Positions 8,817-17,193 of a DNA stretch of 64,000 nucleotides are shown piece by piece (position 1 is the first letter of the stretch; every line of letters starts with the position of its first letter). Source of the DNA: JAJFFW01 sp963922595 (GTDB taxonomy: Bacteria > Pseudomonadota > Alphaproteobacteria > Caulobacterales > Parvularculaceae); the NCBI GenBank assembly GCA_963922595.1, contig CAWUIM010000001.1, positions 62,001 through 126,000 on the forward strand, in the 5' to 3' direction. A model generated the notes under the pieces. That model had not been told where the DNA came from, ran no database searches, and worked only from the letters and a program-made list of their open reading frames with translations. Both the position numbers and the translations under genes were made by a program.

Positions 8817-9371
8817 ATGCAAATCATCCTCGACCTAATTCTGATGTCCGCATCTCTTACCGCAATTGTTTTTTGTTATCTCCTTGACCGTCGCCTTAAA
8901 TCTATGCGGAACGCGACAGGTGACTTCGGTGCAACGATTAAGGCTCTATCGCAAACAATCGAAACTGCCCGTGAAAACGTAACCATAGCCAAGAAAAGTA
9001 GCGATGACACTATCGATCGGCTTTCGCCAAAGATCGATGAAGCCAAATCGATACTGAATGAACTCCAGTCATTTTCAGAGGCTTGCTCACAGATTACGGA
9101 TAAAAAAATTGAAGAAATTCATGAAGTCGCAAATTGTGCGCGTCGTGCAATCCATTCTGAGAAGTCGGCATTCAAGGCATCAAAAGATAACGAACGCCTC
9201 AGTAATGATGAGCAATCCGAAAACGACAACGTTGTTGAAATTTCTAAACCCTCTTCTCGTTCCGCTAACAATCCGAGAGCCTTTGACCAAAGCATGTATA
9301 ATGGGATGGCGCCGTTCGTCAGCACTTGCAGCGTCTCTTACACAAACAATCAGGCTTTGCTGAAGCCATGA
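8817..9371 (+). CDS. DUF6468 flagellar-cluster membrane-anchored coiled-coil protein
   Basis: 184 aa. One N-terminal membrane helix (about residues 3-24, IILDLILMSASLTAIVFCYLL) is followed by DRRLKSMRNATGDFGATIKAL and long charged heptad-like segments. These end in a low-complexity Ser/Asn-rich tail. This pattern is that of the DUF6468 family, found between fliL and motE in alphaproteobacteria; its exact role is unknown. Its stop overlaps the motE start (ATGA, 9368-9371), so the two are translationally coupled. Confidence 0.6.
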   Translation: MQIILDLILMSASLTAIVFCYLLDRRLKSMRNATGDFGATIKALSQTIETARENVTIAKKSSDDTIDRLSPKIDEAKSILNELQSFSEACSQITDKKIEEIHEVANCARRAIHSEKSAFKASKDNERLSNDEQSENDNVVEISKPSSRSANNPRAFDQSMYNGMAPFVSTCSVSYTNNQALLKP

Positions 9372-9952
9372 GAATACGAGCAATGATGGTTCTTGGCGCA
9401 TGCTTTGCGATGTCATTCGTCGGCCGGCTCGCAGTATTCGCCGCAGATCTCGCCGACGATACAGGGGCGAAGCAACCCGACGAGAGAGCTTCTTCGGCGT
9501 CAACATCCTTATCCACGACAAAAGATCCAGGAGATGGGGAACGGGAGACGGCGGTGTGCGAATCCACAGAACTCGCCGCAACCCTCAAGAACAGGATCGC
9601 TGCGCTTGACGCCCGTGAAAACGCAATCGCCAGAAAACAGGCGCAGATGGAAACGTATGCGGCCCAAATTGAAAAGCGACTTGAAGAATTGGCTTCGGCG
9701 AACGCCGAAATGAAGCAATTTATCGATGCAATCGAAGGACGCCAGCGAAGGGACGTAGAACAGTTGGCGGCAATTTATAATTCGATGAAACCAAAGCTGG
9801 CGAGCGAAATACTTGACGAGATGGATGTCGACTTCGCGTCAGGATTGTTAGCTCAGCTGGACACAGAAAGCGCGGCGGCAATTCTCGCAGGTATGGAACC
9901 ACAAAAAGCGTATGCGATTTCGGTCAAGTTCGCCAACCGATCTCGCCGCTGA
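9368..9952 (+). CDS. motE: Flagellar motility protein MotE (MotC chaperone-like)
   Basis: 194 aa from the ATG at 9368, which overlaps the stop of the previous gene; a longer in-frame reading exists but is less likely. There is a signal peptide or anchor (MMVLGACFAMSFVGRLAVFAA), then a coiled coil (about 80-140). The C-terminal segment (YNSMKPKLASEILDEMD...LAQLDTESAAAILAGMEPQKAYAIS) is the MgtE-N-like fold used by MotE/FliG-related proteins. In rhizobia MotE is a periplasmic chaperone for MotC. No motC-like gene is recognised in this window, so the partner here is unknown. Confidence 0.75.
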   Translation: MRIRAMMVLGACFAMSFVGRLAVFAADLADDTGAKQPDERASSASTSLSTTKDPGDGERETAVCESTELAATLKNRIAALDARENAIARKQAQMETYAAQIEKRLEELASANAEMKQFIDAIEGRQRRDVEQLAAIYNSMKPKLASEILDEMDVDFASGLLAQLDTESAAAILAGMEPQKAYAISVKFANRSRR

Positions 9953-9973
9953 TGAACACAGCTTCGGGCTTCT

Positions 9974-9981
9974 TTAACCAT
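9974..9981 (+). promoter_or_regulatory. CtrA-type half site TTAACCAT upstream of motA
   Basis: TTAACCAT occurs in the 86-base gap between motE and motA. Ten bases further on is TGCAATTTAT (9991-10000), which also occurs at 8128-8137 just upstream of fliL. The same octamer lies between fliF and fliL. Both gaps precede motility genes, which suggests shared control, but one or two random copies of an octamer are expected in 30 kb. Confidence 0.3.
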
Positions 9982-10038
9982 CTGTAGGTATGCAATTTAT
10001 CCGTGTAATTTTTTTATATTGCATATCATGGATTGTAT

Positions 10039-10908
10039 ATGACAAGTATTCTCGGAATTTTGATTACGCTCGTAATGGTCTTCGGCGGATACTACATCGC
10101 GGGCGGCAAATTCAGTATTATCCTCCATTCACTTCCGTACGAGATCATGATTATCGGCGGGGCGGCGACAGGTGCGCTCATCGTCGGCAACGATTTCCAT
10201 ACGATCAAACAGATTGGTGGCGATTTTGGTCGAGCACTGAGCGGACCGAAATGGAAAAAAGCCGACTATAAAGATTTATTGTGCTTGATGTTCGAACTCG
10301 TTCGTCTGACGAGAGAAAATGCGGTGCAGGCCGAAGAGCACATCGAAAATCCTGAGGAATCTTCAATCTTTAATCGATATGAGAAAATCAAAGGCGATCA
10401 TGAAGCAGTAGAAATCATTTGCGACACGATCCGCTCTATGCTGATGAATTACGATAATCCGCATCAAGTTGAAGACCTTCTCGAAAAACAACTCGAAGCA
10501 ATGGAAGAGGAAAGCCAACACGGCGCCCATGCGCTGCAAAAGATGGCGGACGGATTGCCAGCAATCGGCATTGTCGCCGCTGTTCTTGGCGTTATCAAAA
10601 CAATGGCGTCAATCGACAAGCCGCCGGAAGTTCTTGGACAATTGATCGGCGGAGCACTCGTCGGCACGTTTCTAGGTGTCTTCCTGGCCTATTGCCTTGT
10701 TGGTCCAATTGCTGATCGGGTTGCAACGATCAGGCGCGAAGAACACACCTTTTACAATCTCATCCGTGAAGCGTTCGTTGCAACGCTGAATTTACATACG
10801 CCTCAAATGTCGGTCGAAGTGGCTCGGCGCAATACGCCGCGTAACAACAGGCCAAGCTTTAATGAAGTCGAAGAAGCATTGAAGTCACTTAAAAAGGAAG
10901 CGGCATGA
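10039..10908 (+). CDS. motA: Flagellar motor stator protein MotA
   Basis: 289 aa from the ATG at 10039 (a TTG six bases upstream is in frame). Four membrane helices are visible: two at the N-terminus (ILGILITLVMVFGGYYIAGG and YEIMIIGGAATGALIV) and two after a large cytoplasmic loop. The loop-distal pair contains MADGLPAIGIVAAVLGVIKTM and LIGGALVGTFLGVFLAYCLVGPIA. The cytoplasmic loop carries LVRLTRENA, matching the charged residues that contact FliG. MotA and MotB form the ion-driven stator. The stop overlaps the start of the following 755-aa gene by four bases. Confidence 0.95.
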   Translation: MTSILGILITLVMVFGGYYIAGGKFSIILHSLPYEIMIIGGAATGALIVGNDFHTIKQIGGDFGRALSGPKWKKADYKDLLCLMFELVRLTRENAVQAEEHIENPEESSIFNRYEKIKGDHEAVEIICDTIRSMLMNYDNPHQVEDLLEKQLEAMEEESQHGAHALQKMADGLPAIGIVAAVLGVIKTMASIDKPPEVLGQLIGGALVGTFLGVFLAYCLVGPIADRVATIRREEHTFYNLIREAFVATLNLHTPQMSVEVARRNTPRNNRPSFNEVEEALKSLKKEAA

Positions 10909-13172
10909 CCCGCGTTATCCTGACAGGCCTCATTTTTCTGTTCGCCGCTGCCTATCAACCTGCCCACGCATCAACCATAAAGGTGCGCGCGGGCGAGCAC
11001 GGCGACTACTCCCGGATCGTCATTCCCCTCCCCAAAGAAAAGCGACGCGACGTTAGGCTTGCTATTGACAAAACTGAGAAGACAGTTCGCGTCAGCGATT
11101 TGCCGCCAGCCCAAGCGTTTGACATCACTGAACTCACTGTCACGCAGAAAGCGCATCGTGTGCGTTCAGCTAGCATCGTCAATACCGGAAACGGAGCAAC
11201 GCTGATTCTCAGATTGACGTGCGACTGTAATATTGTCCACTACACAGGCATTTCTGATGCGCTCATTATCGATATCAAGAACAGCGATGAAGCCGAAAAC
11301 ACTGAAACAAAGATCGCAGCAATCGAGTCGTTGCCCGTCGAAGCGCGCCATGCGTCAATAGATGAAGACATTACTGCGCCGGCAAGGAATCTGGCTCATC
11401 AAGAACGCATTCGCATCGCGCGTGAACGGCTGACGTCACTCCTTGCTGAGGCCAATGCGCAAGGTGAGATCACCCTGAAACAACCTGCATCTATGGAGGC
11501 GCCGGATCCGCCGCACGCTCAGCCCGCAATGACGCCAGCGTTCACTACTTCTTCAGAAGAATCCATAACGAACGAAAAAATTATTGAGGCCTGTCCGGAT
11601 AGCAATGCGCTCAACGCCGTATCGACTCTGGGTCGTGAATTCGCCTTCGGTGACATCGTGCGCCTTCGACGCGATCTGCAAAGCCCAGATGAAGAAATCC
11701 GCGCCCTAGCAAAACGAGAGATCGTGTTTGCCTATTCTGGGCTAGGGCTCTTCGACGAAGCGCGCGCAATTTTGATGTCTTCCAATCAATCCCTAGACTT
11801 AGATTTTCTAGATGCTCTTTTGAAGCTTACTACGGGGCCGCTGGCTAAAAGCGCGAACGATCCGCCATCAGCTTCGTTTTCCAAAATTGCCAATTGTGAC
11901 CCAATAAGCACAGGCCTTAATGCCGCCACGGCGGCTCTCAGTGGAGGTCGCGGAGCTTTTGATCATGCAGCACTGTCTGGACTGTTGTCGTTGAAACCGG
12001 TCTTTTCAGGACCGATTCATGCTCGCCTTGCTCATACCGCTTTGAACCGCGGCGACGAGGCCGCAGCAACAGCATTCACCGCGATCGCCGAGTCCGCATA
12101 CGGAGATCCCCAACCTGAAATCATTCGTTTTCTTCGCGTCAATCTAGAGGGCTCGGGAGCTGGTCCGGAGCCAACAATTGGGTCGGAAAGAGTCGTCGCC
12201 AAGGCATCACCGGTTCAAGAAGCAGCGTTGGTCAGTCCGCTCCAAGCCGCCGTCGAGAATGAATTGCCAGCTGAGCGCCCGCCGTTTGGTCTCGTTCAGG
12301 GACGACTGTCACGCGTGAGCGAATCGGTTGGAGATCATAAGAACCATCAAGCCGCCCTCGCTGCTTCGTCAAAGTCTGGAAAAATTGGGCAAGCCCTTTC
12401 AAAAATCGAAAAAGATGCGGACTTATCTCATGAGACAGTGAGTTCTGCGATTGCAGACAAAAAACGGATGCTCGTCAAAGCACTCGAAGATTCTGCAGAA
12501 GATAAGCGCATCGCGGCAGCGCTAACGATTACAGACGAAAAAATAACGTTCGCCGAATATGGCGACCTTATAGACGCCGCCGCGACCGTCGCTGCAGAAT
12601 ATGGGCTTCTTGACGTGATATCTGCGCTCTATGACGGGCGTTCGGCGCCATTGTCGCGGGACGAGTCGTTAGCAGCGGCGCGGGCGGCACTTAACGCAAA
12701 TGCTCCTGCATCCGCGTTCGCCATCACGCGCCAATATGCGACTGATCCGGAATTGGCGCTGTTGGGCCTTCGCGCCCTAAACCGCATCGACGGGCCTCAA
12801 AGTGCTCAGGATGCTGAGGCGCTCATGAGTAAACTCAGTGCAGCAGGTGTCGCAACGACGCAACTGGCGCGAGAAGCGTTTAAGGCGCGCGATTGGGAAA
12901 ATGCAACAAGGTTATATGAGTTGTTGCCCAAATCGGCGCTTTCGCCGCAAGACGCCGAAGATTTTATACTATCGGCGCTCGTCGGCGGCGCAGCGTCGCC
13001 TTCAAAGTATGCGATCGATGCGCTCGAAGATAATGAAGAGACGCTCGCAGTAGTGGACAGCTTTTTCAGACCGGCTTTTGAGAATGCATCGAAGGATCCA
13101 ATCCTCATGTCTGCGTTTCACGATCGCGTCAACGACGAAATTGAATTCATGAAGAAAAGAACTACACAATGA
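10905..13172 (+). CDS. Uncharacterised exported protein in flagellar operon (AMIN-like N-terminus, helical repeats)
   Basis: 755 aa, starting by ATGA overlap with motA and ending by ATGA overlap with flgF, so it is firmly embedded in the motility operon. A clear signal peptide (ILTGLIFLFAAAYQPAHA) is followed by a beta-rich region of ~100 residues. This region (GDYSRIVIPLPKEK...VRLAIDKTEKTVRVSDLP...LILRLTCDCNI) resembles an AMIN-type periplasmic domain. The rest is alanine-rich and helical, with stretches such as ALAKREIVFAYSGLGLFDEARAIL that resemble TPR/SEL1-like solenoids. I do not recognise a named family. The position suggests a periplasmic accessory of the stator, P-ring or rod. There is no enzyme motif. 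Confidence 0.8.
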   Translation: MTRVILTGLIFLFAAAYQPAHASTIKVRAGEHGDYSRIVIPLPKEKRRDVRLAIDKTEKTVRVSDLPPAQAFDITELTVTQKAHRVRSASIVNTGNGATLILRLTCDCNIVHYTGISDALIIDIKNSDEAENTETKIAAIESLPVEARHASIDEDITAPARNLAHQERIRIARERLTSLLAEANAQGEITLKQPASMEAPDPPHAQPAMTPAFTTSSEESITNEKIIEACPDSNALNAVSTLGREFAFGDIVRLRRDLQSPDEEIRALAKREIVFAYSGLGLFDEARAILMSSNQSLDLDFLDALLKLTTGPLAKSANDPPSASFSKIANCDPISTGLNAATAALSGGRGAFDHAALSGLLSLKPVFSGPIHARLAHTALNRGDEAAATAFTAIAESAYGDPQPEIIRFLRVNLEGSGAGPEPTIGSERVVAKASPVQEAALVSPLQAAVENELPAERPPFGLVQGRLSRVSESVGDHKNHQAALAASSKSGKIGQALSKIEKDADLSHETVSSAIADKKRMLVKALEDSAEDKRIAAALTITDEKITFAEYGDLIDAAATVAAEYGLLDVISALYDGRSAPLSRDESLAAARAALNANAPASAFAITRQYATDPELALLGLRALNRIDGPQSAQDAEALMSKLSAAGVATTQLAREAFKARDWENATRLYELLPKSALSPQDAEDFILSALVGGAASPSKYAIDALEDNEETLAVVDSFFRPAFENASKDPILMSAFHDRVNDEIEFMKKRTTQ

Positions 13173-13888
13173 CCAATGTGATTTACGCAGCGATTTCCCG
13201 GCAAAATGGGCTCACGAAAGAACTCACGACTATTGCGAACAACATTGCAAACGCCGATACGATTGGATTTCGCTCGGACCGCCCGTTTTATTCTGAGTAC
13301 GTCCGAGCCCTCTCAAGCGGCGACCAGAGCCTGTCCCAAACCCGGATCGCTGGACGTGTATTGGATTTCTCAAACGGCGCATTTACAAAAACAGGCGCGC
13401 CGCTTGACGTTGCGATAGAAGGCGAAGGTTTTTTCGTTATCGATACGCCGCAAGGAGAACGCCTTTCGCGAGCAGGGTCGTTTAGCCTGAACGCCCAAGG
13501 CGGATTAACGACGCAATCCGGTTATTCCGTTCTCGATCAAAGCGGGGCCCAAATCACTATTCCAACCGACGCCGCCAATTTGATAATCGCTGAAGACGGC
13601 GCAATCGCGGCAGACGGCCTACCCGTTGGCCAATTAGCGGTCGCGACAGCGCCGGCCACGGCTCTGATCCGCGAAGGAGATAATCTGTTACGATCGACTG
13701 CGGCGATCACGCCAGTTACTGCGCCGAAATTGCGCCAAGGGTTCGTTGAAGAATCGAATGTTAATTCAGTAATGGAAATTACCCGGCTGATAGAAGTACA
13801 GCGCGCGTTCGAACTAAACCAACAGATTATCGCTGACGAACACGAAAGGGTTTCGCGCGCCATCGACGCCTTCGGCAACGACGGCTAA
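13169..13888 (+). CDS. flgF: Flagellar basal-body rod protein FlgF
   Basis: 239 aa. The N-terminus has the rod-protein signature TTIANNIANADTIGFRSDR, the core has EGEGFFVIDTPQGERLSRAGSFSLNAQG, and the C-terminus ends in the conserved helix (MEITRLIEVQRAFELNQQII). The residues and size fit FlgF, the proximal rod protein that precedes flgG. It starts by ATGA overlap with the 755-aa gene and is 42 bases from flgG. Confidence 0.92.
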   Translation: MTNVIYAAISRQNGLTKELTTIANNIANADTIGFRSDRPFYSEYVRALSSGDQSLSQTRIAGRVLDFSNGAFTKTGAPLDVAIEGEGFFVIDTPQGERLSRAGSFSLNAQGGLTTQSGYSVLDQSGAQITIPTDAANLIIAEDGAIAADGLPVGQLAVATAPATALIREGDNLLRSTAAITPVTAPKLRQGFVEESNVNSVMEITRLIEVQRAFELNQQIIADEHERVSRAIDAFGNDG

Positions 13889-13930
13889 CGCGTGAAATTC
13901 GAATTACGAGACCAGGAAAGGCAAAGGAAT

Positions 13931-14716
13931 ATGCAAGCTCTGAGGATCGCCGCCACAGGAATGGACGCCCAGCAAACACGGGTCGCGGTTATTTCAAACA
14001 ATATTGCGAATATGAGCACGACCGCCTTCGCGGCTCGACGCGCCGAATTCGCGGACCTTCACTATCAACTGTTGCAGGAACCCGGCGCAGTGACGTCATC
14101 TACTGGCAATATTGCGCCATCCGGCGTCGAACTCGGTCTGGGCGTACGCACGGCGTCAGTCACCGTCAACCAAGAGCAAGGGTCGCTGCGACAGACTGGA
14201 GGCGATTTGGATCTTGCTATTGAAGGACGTGGTTTCTTTGAAGTCACATTGCCGTCGGGTGATGCAGCCTTTACGCGAGACGGATCCTTTAAGAGAACGG
14301 GCGAAGGGCTCGTCGTTACCGCTGATGGATATCCTCTATCCGGCGATATCACCATCCCGGAAGATGCACGAAGCATCAGTATCAATACTAACGGTGAGGT
14401 GTTCGCCTACTTCGATGGTCAGCCAGAGGGGCAGCTAATCGGATCAATTACCTTAACGAGGTTTCCGAATGAGAAAGGCTTATCTGCAATCGGCGGCAAT
14501 CTCTTCCGTGAAACCGAAGCGTCCGGCGCGCCACAGCCTGGACAACCAGACCTGGAAGGCCGCGGCACGTTGCGTCAGGGCTTTCTCGAAGAAAGCTCCG
14601 TTGACGTTGTTCAGCAGATCGCCGACCTGATCGAAGCGCAACGCGGTTACGAATTGAATTCACGTGTTATTTCCGCTGTTGACCAAATGCTCTCGGCCAC
14701 AAGTCAAATCCGGTGA
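13931..14716 (+). CDS. flgG: Flagellar distal rod protein FlgG
   Basis: 261 aa, the typical length of FlgG. It begins MQALRIAATGMDAQQTRVAV followed by the NNIANMSTTAF signature; the core has AIEGRGFFEVTLPSGDAAFTRDGSF; and it ends in VVQQIADLIEAQRGYELNSRVI...QMLSATSQIR. The ATG at 13931 is preferred over an upstream in-frame GTG at 13892 because it gives the normal FlgG N-terminus and has AAAGG just upstream. FlgG forms the distal rod that crosses the periplasm to the hook. Confidence 0.95.
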   Translation: MQALRIAATGMDAQQTRVAVISNNIANMSTTAFAARRAEFADLHYQLLQEPGAVTSSTGNIAPSGVELGLGVRTASVTVNQEQGSLRQTGGDLDLAIEGRGFFEVTLPSGDAAFTRDGSFKRTGEGLVVTADGYPLSGDITIPEDARSISINTNGEVFAYFDGQPEGQLIGSITLTRFPNEKGLSAIGGNLFRETEASGAPQPGQPDLEGRGTLRQGFLEESSVDVVQQIADLIEAQRGYELNSRVISAVDQMLSATSQIR

Positions 14717-14720
14717 CGCC

Positions 14721-15185
14721 ATGATCAACTATCTGAATTTGACCGTTCTAGCGTGCGCTGCCTTCTTTTGGATGGTTTATGCGGTCGATGCATTTGCGCA
14801 AAATTCACCGCAAACGCAGATGACGTCAATTTCGCCGGCAAATCCTATCCGCGCCGGCGAAGAAATCACCCGCGAAAACTTGGTCATATCGGGCGCACTG
14901 AACGACGAAGCGCGGATCGCCTTGTCGTCAATTGTTGGAAAAGCTGCTCGGCGCACCTTGTATCCGGGCAACACTATCGCGTCATCAGATACGGCGCCGA
15001 TTCGCGTCATTGAGCGAAATGAAATCGTCCAAATTGAATTTACAAAGGGCCTTCTGGAATTGTCCGCGTCTGGGCGTGCGTTGGGGGCCGGCGGTATCGG
15101 CGAAACAATCCGCGTCATGAATACGGATTCCAAGGCGATCGTCAGTGGCATGATTATCGAGGAAGGCACAGTGAGAGTAAGATGA
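14721..15185 (+). CDS. flgA: Flagellar P-ring assembly chaperone FlgA (short)
   Basis: 154 aa from the ATG at 14721, four bases after the flgG stop. A signal peptide (about 1-24, LTVLACAAFFWMVYAVDAFA) is followed by a SAF-type domain: NPIRAGEEITRENLVISG, ARRTLYPGNTIASSD, GETIRVMNTDSKAIVSGMIIEEGTVRV. FlgA assists FlgI polymerisation in the periplasm. This copy is shorter than many FlgA proteins and consists of little more than the SAF domain. The start of flgH overlaps its stop (ATGA). The client gene flgI is not in the window. Confidence 0.88.
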   Translation: MINYLNLTVLACAAFFWMVYAVDAFAQNSPQTQMTSISPANPIRAGEEITRENLVISGALNDEARIALSSIVGKAARRTLYPGNTIASSDTAPIRVIERNEIVQIEFTKGLLELSASGRALGAGGIGETIRVMNTDSKAIVSGMIIEEGTVRVR

Positions 15186-15931
15186 TTAGAAACATGAGCC
15201 TAGTGGCAGTGGCGGTTTCGTCTCTTACAACGAGTTGCGCTACGAACCTTGACCACTTCAACAAACCGCCCAGCATGTCGCCCCCGGGGAAACCACGAAA
15301 CCCTGTTCCGCCGATCGCCCAGCGGCGGGTTGCAATTACGCAATCAGCGCCTGCTCAAACGGAGGCGGTATCAACGGCGTCGCTTTGGCGTTCCGGGCCT
15401 GAATCTTTATTCGGAGATCGCCGCGCCCGCGCGCTTGGCGATATCGTTACAGTTACGATTGAAATAGATGAAGAAGCAGAGATACGCAATCGAACGAACC
15501 GAAATCGATCTTCCAGCGACGACTTATCGGTTCCGGCGCTTCTCGGGGTCAATACGCTTGCCGCCCGAGCACTACCGGGAGGCGCAAACCTCAATCCAGC
15601 GGTAGAAACGGAGTCTAATTCCACGTCAGTGGGCGACGGATTGATCCAACGCGAAGAACGGATCACGCTCCGCGTCGCGGCGACAGTCGACGGCGTCCTT
15701 CCAAACGGACATCTCGTGATTTCAGGTAGTCAGGAAATTCGCGTGAATTATGAATTGAGAGAATTGCAGGTTGCCGGCGTCGTCAGACCCGAGGATATCT
15801 CGCGCGGCAATATTATTACGTACGATAAGATTGCCGATGCACGCATATCATATGGCGGACGCGGTCAAATAAGCGACCTTCAACGTGCCCGGTACGGCCA
15901 ACAAGTTATTGACCTTATTTCGCCATTCTGA
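15182..15931 (+). CDS. flgH: Flagellar L-ring protein FlgH
   Basis: 249 aa lipoprotein. The lipobox LTTSC puts the modified cysteine at about residue 19. The mature part has the FlgH signatures SLWRSGPESLFGDRRARALGDIVTV, the Asn/Ser-rich NRTNRNRSSSDD region, LIQREERITLRVAATVDGVLPNGHLVI and the end ISDLQRARYGQQVIDLISPF. FlgH forms the outer-membrane bushing of the flagellum. Start overlaps flgA by four bases; a second in-frame ATG is four codons on. Confidence 0.94.
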   Translation: MIRNMSLVAVAVSSLTTSCATNLDHFNKPPSMSPPGKPRNPVPPIAQRRVAITQSAPAQTEAVSTASLWRSGPESLFGDRRARALGDIVTVTIEIDEEAEIRNRTNRNRSSSDDLSVPALLGVNTLAARALPGGANLNPAVETESNSTSVGDGLIQREERITLRVAATVDGVLPNGHLVISGSQEIRVNYELRELQVAGVVRPEDISRGNIITYDKIADARISYGGRGQISDLQRARYGQQVIDLISPF

Positions 15932-15933
15932 TC

Positions 15934-16425
15934 ATGAAAAAAATCCTGCTCTTCGGCTTACTATTACTCGCTGCGGTTATCGGCGGCGGCGGCGGCTACT
16001 TTTTTAAAATTTCAAACGCTGAAAAAAATGCACCATCGACGGAGCCAAACGAAAAAAAAGGATCGAAAAAGAAGAGCGCTCACGAAGAAAGTAAAGAAGA
16101 AGACATTTCAATTTTTAAATTCTCGCGCCAGTTTGTTGTTCCTGTTCTGGTTGATCGTAAGCCTCAATACATGGTCATTCTTGAAATTAATCTTGAGATG
16201 TCGACGTCAAGCACATCCGGCTCTTATGCGAAAGAAAGCCAGGTTCGCGACGCCGTACTCGAGGCGCTATTCGAACTCGCCGCCGATGGCGTGCTCGGTG
16301 GTCTCCCTGGTGAAATCGAGGCGCGTGCAATCGCGCGAGCTACGCTGCTCAAAGCGGCGCGTTCCGTCCTCGGAGAGGACGTGCGCAATGTCTTGATACA
16401 GGATGTCGGCATTCAACGGTATTAG
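15934..16425 (+). CDS. FliL-like protein (second copy)
   Basis: 163 aa, beginning 2 bases after the flgH stop. It has an N-terminal membrane helix (ILLFGLLLLAAVIGGGGGYFF), a short Lys/Glu-rich linker, and a domain resembling FliL (FVVPVLVDRKPQYMVILEINLEM...SQVRDAVLEALFELAADG...NVLIQDVGIQRY). The domain is more compact than that of the FliL at 8,152. A FliL-like gene directly after flgH is a recurring arrangement in alphaproteobacteria. Whether it forms rings at the stator or has a separate rod/ring role cannot be told from the sequence. Confidence 0.65.
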   Translation: MKKILLFGLLLLAAVIGGGGGYFFKISNAEKNAPSTEPNEKKGSKKKSAHEESKEEDISIFKFSRQFVVPVLVDRKPQYMVILEINLEMSTSSTSGSYAKESQVRDAVLEALFELAADGVLGGLPGEIEARAIARATLLKAARSVLGEDVRNVLIQDVGIQRY

Positions 16426-16487
16426 GCGGTGCAATTAAACCACTCACCGCAATGAAGATTCTGGCGACGTTCTATATACAGTTTCGC

Positions 16488-17183
16488 CTACGCCTGCGGT
16501 TCTCTTAACAAGCGCACCGCCGACGCATTACCTGTGACGCCATTGTCGAGACGCAACACGATCTCACCGTCTACCAATGTGATTTGGTCGACGCGCCCGA
16601 CCAAGGCCGCCGGCTGTATCTCTATCAGTTCGTCGCCACGATACAGTGCGGCCTCAAGCCGATAGGCGCCCGGCTCTAATTCGCGCGGCGGCGTCCAGCT
16701 TTGCGGGTTCCCGCTTTTTACCGCATCAAACTCGGCGACTACAGCGCCATTTTCGTCGCGTACACTTATAACGGTGCGCGTCCCTTCGCTCGAATTGGGG
16801 GCAAGAAAGTCAATTGGGCTCCCATCATATTCGAATGCGGCGCCGTCTAGCGCTGCATCGCGCCCTATCAATCCCGCATATTGCTGAATGTCCGCGCCAG
16901 TAAAGCTCGCGGCAATCTGATCGAGACGTGCGTTGGCGTTTACAAGCTGCTCAACTGAAGAAAAGCTCGCCAATTGCGCAACAAACTCGGTCGAATCCAA
17001 GGGGCTTAACGGATCCTGATTTCTAAGCTGCGCTGTTAGCAATTCCAAGAAATTCTCAAAGTCTGCCCCGATCTCACCGGAGGTTTGCGTTTCACTCGCC
17101 GCCGCGTTTACCGATACGTCGTCTCTGGACGGCAGTCTTTGAGACAAACTCGTGGCGCTCGTACTTTGACCAATATTCTGCAT
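16488..17183 (-). CDS. flgD: Flagellar hook capping protein FlgD
   Basis: 231 aa from the ATG at 17183, chosen because GAGGAG lies six bases upstream; in-frame starts further up would overlap fliK. The N-terminal part has the diagnostic FlgD block FENFLELLTAQLRNQDPLSP followed by LDSTEFVAQLASFSSVEQL (about residues 40-78). The C-terminal part is a FlgD Ig/tudor-like hybrid (YAGLIGRDAALDG, VISVRDENGAVVAEF, GAYRLEAALYRGDEL). FlgD caps the growing hook. It lies just downstream of fliK in the same operon and convergent with the second fliL. Confidence 0.93.
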   Translation of the reverse strand: MQNIGQSTSATSLSQRLPSRDDVSVNAAASETQTSGEIGADFENFLELLTAQLRNQDPLSPLDSTEFVAQLASFSSVEQLVNANARLDQIAASFTGADIQQYAGLIGRDAALDGAAFEYDGSPIDFLAPNSSEGTRTVISVRDENGAVVAEFDAVKSGNPQSWTPPRELEPGAYRLEAALYRGDELIEIQPAALVGRVDQITLVDGEIVLRLDNGVTGNASAVRLLREPQA

Positions 17184-17193
17184 TAACATCTCC

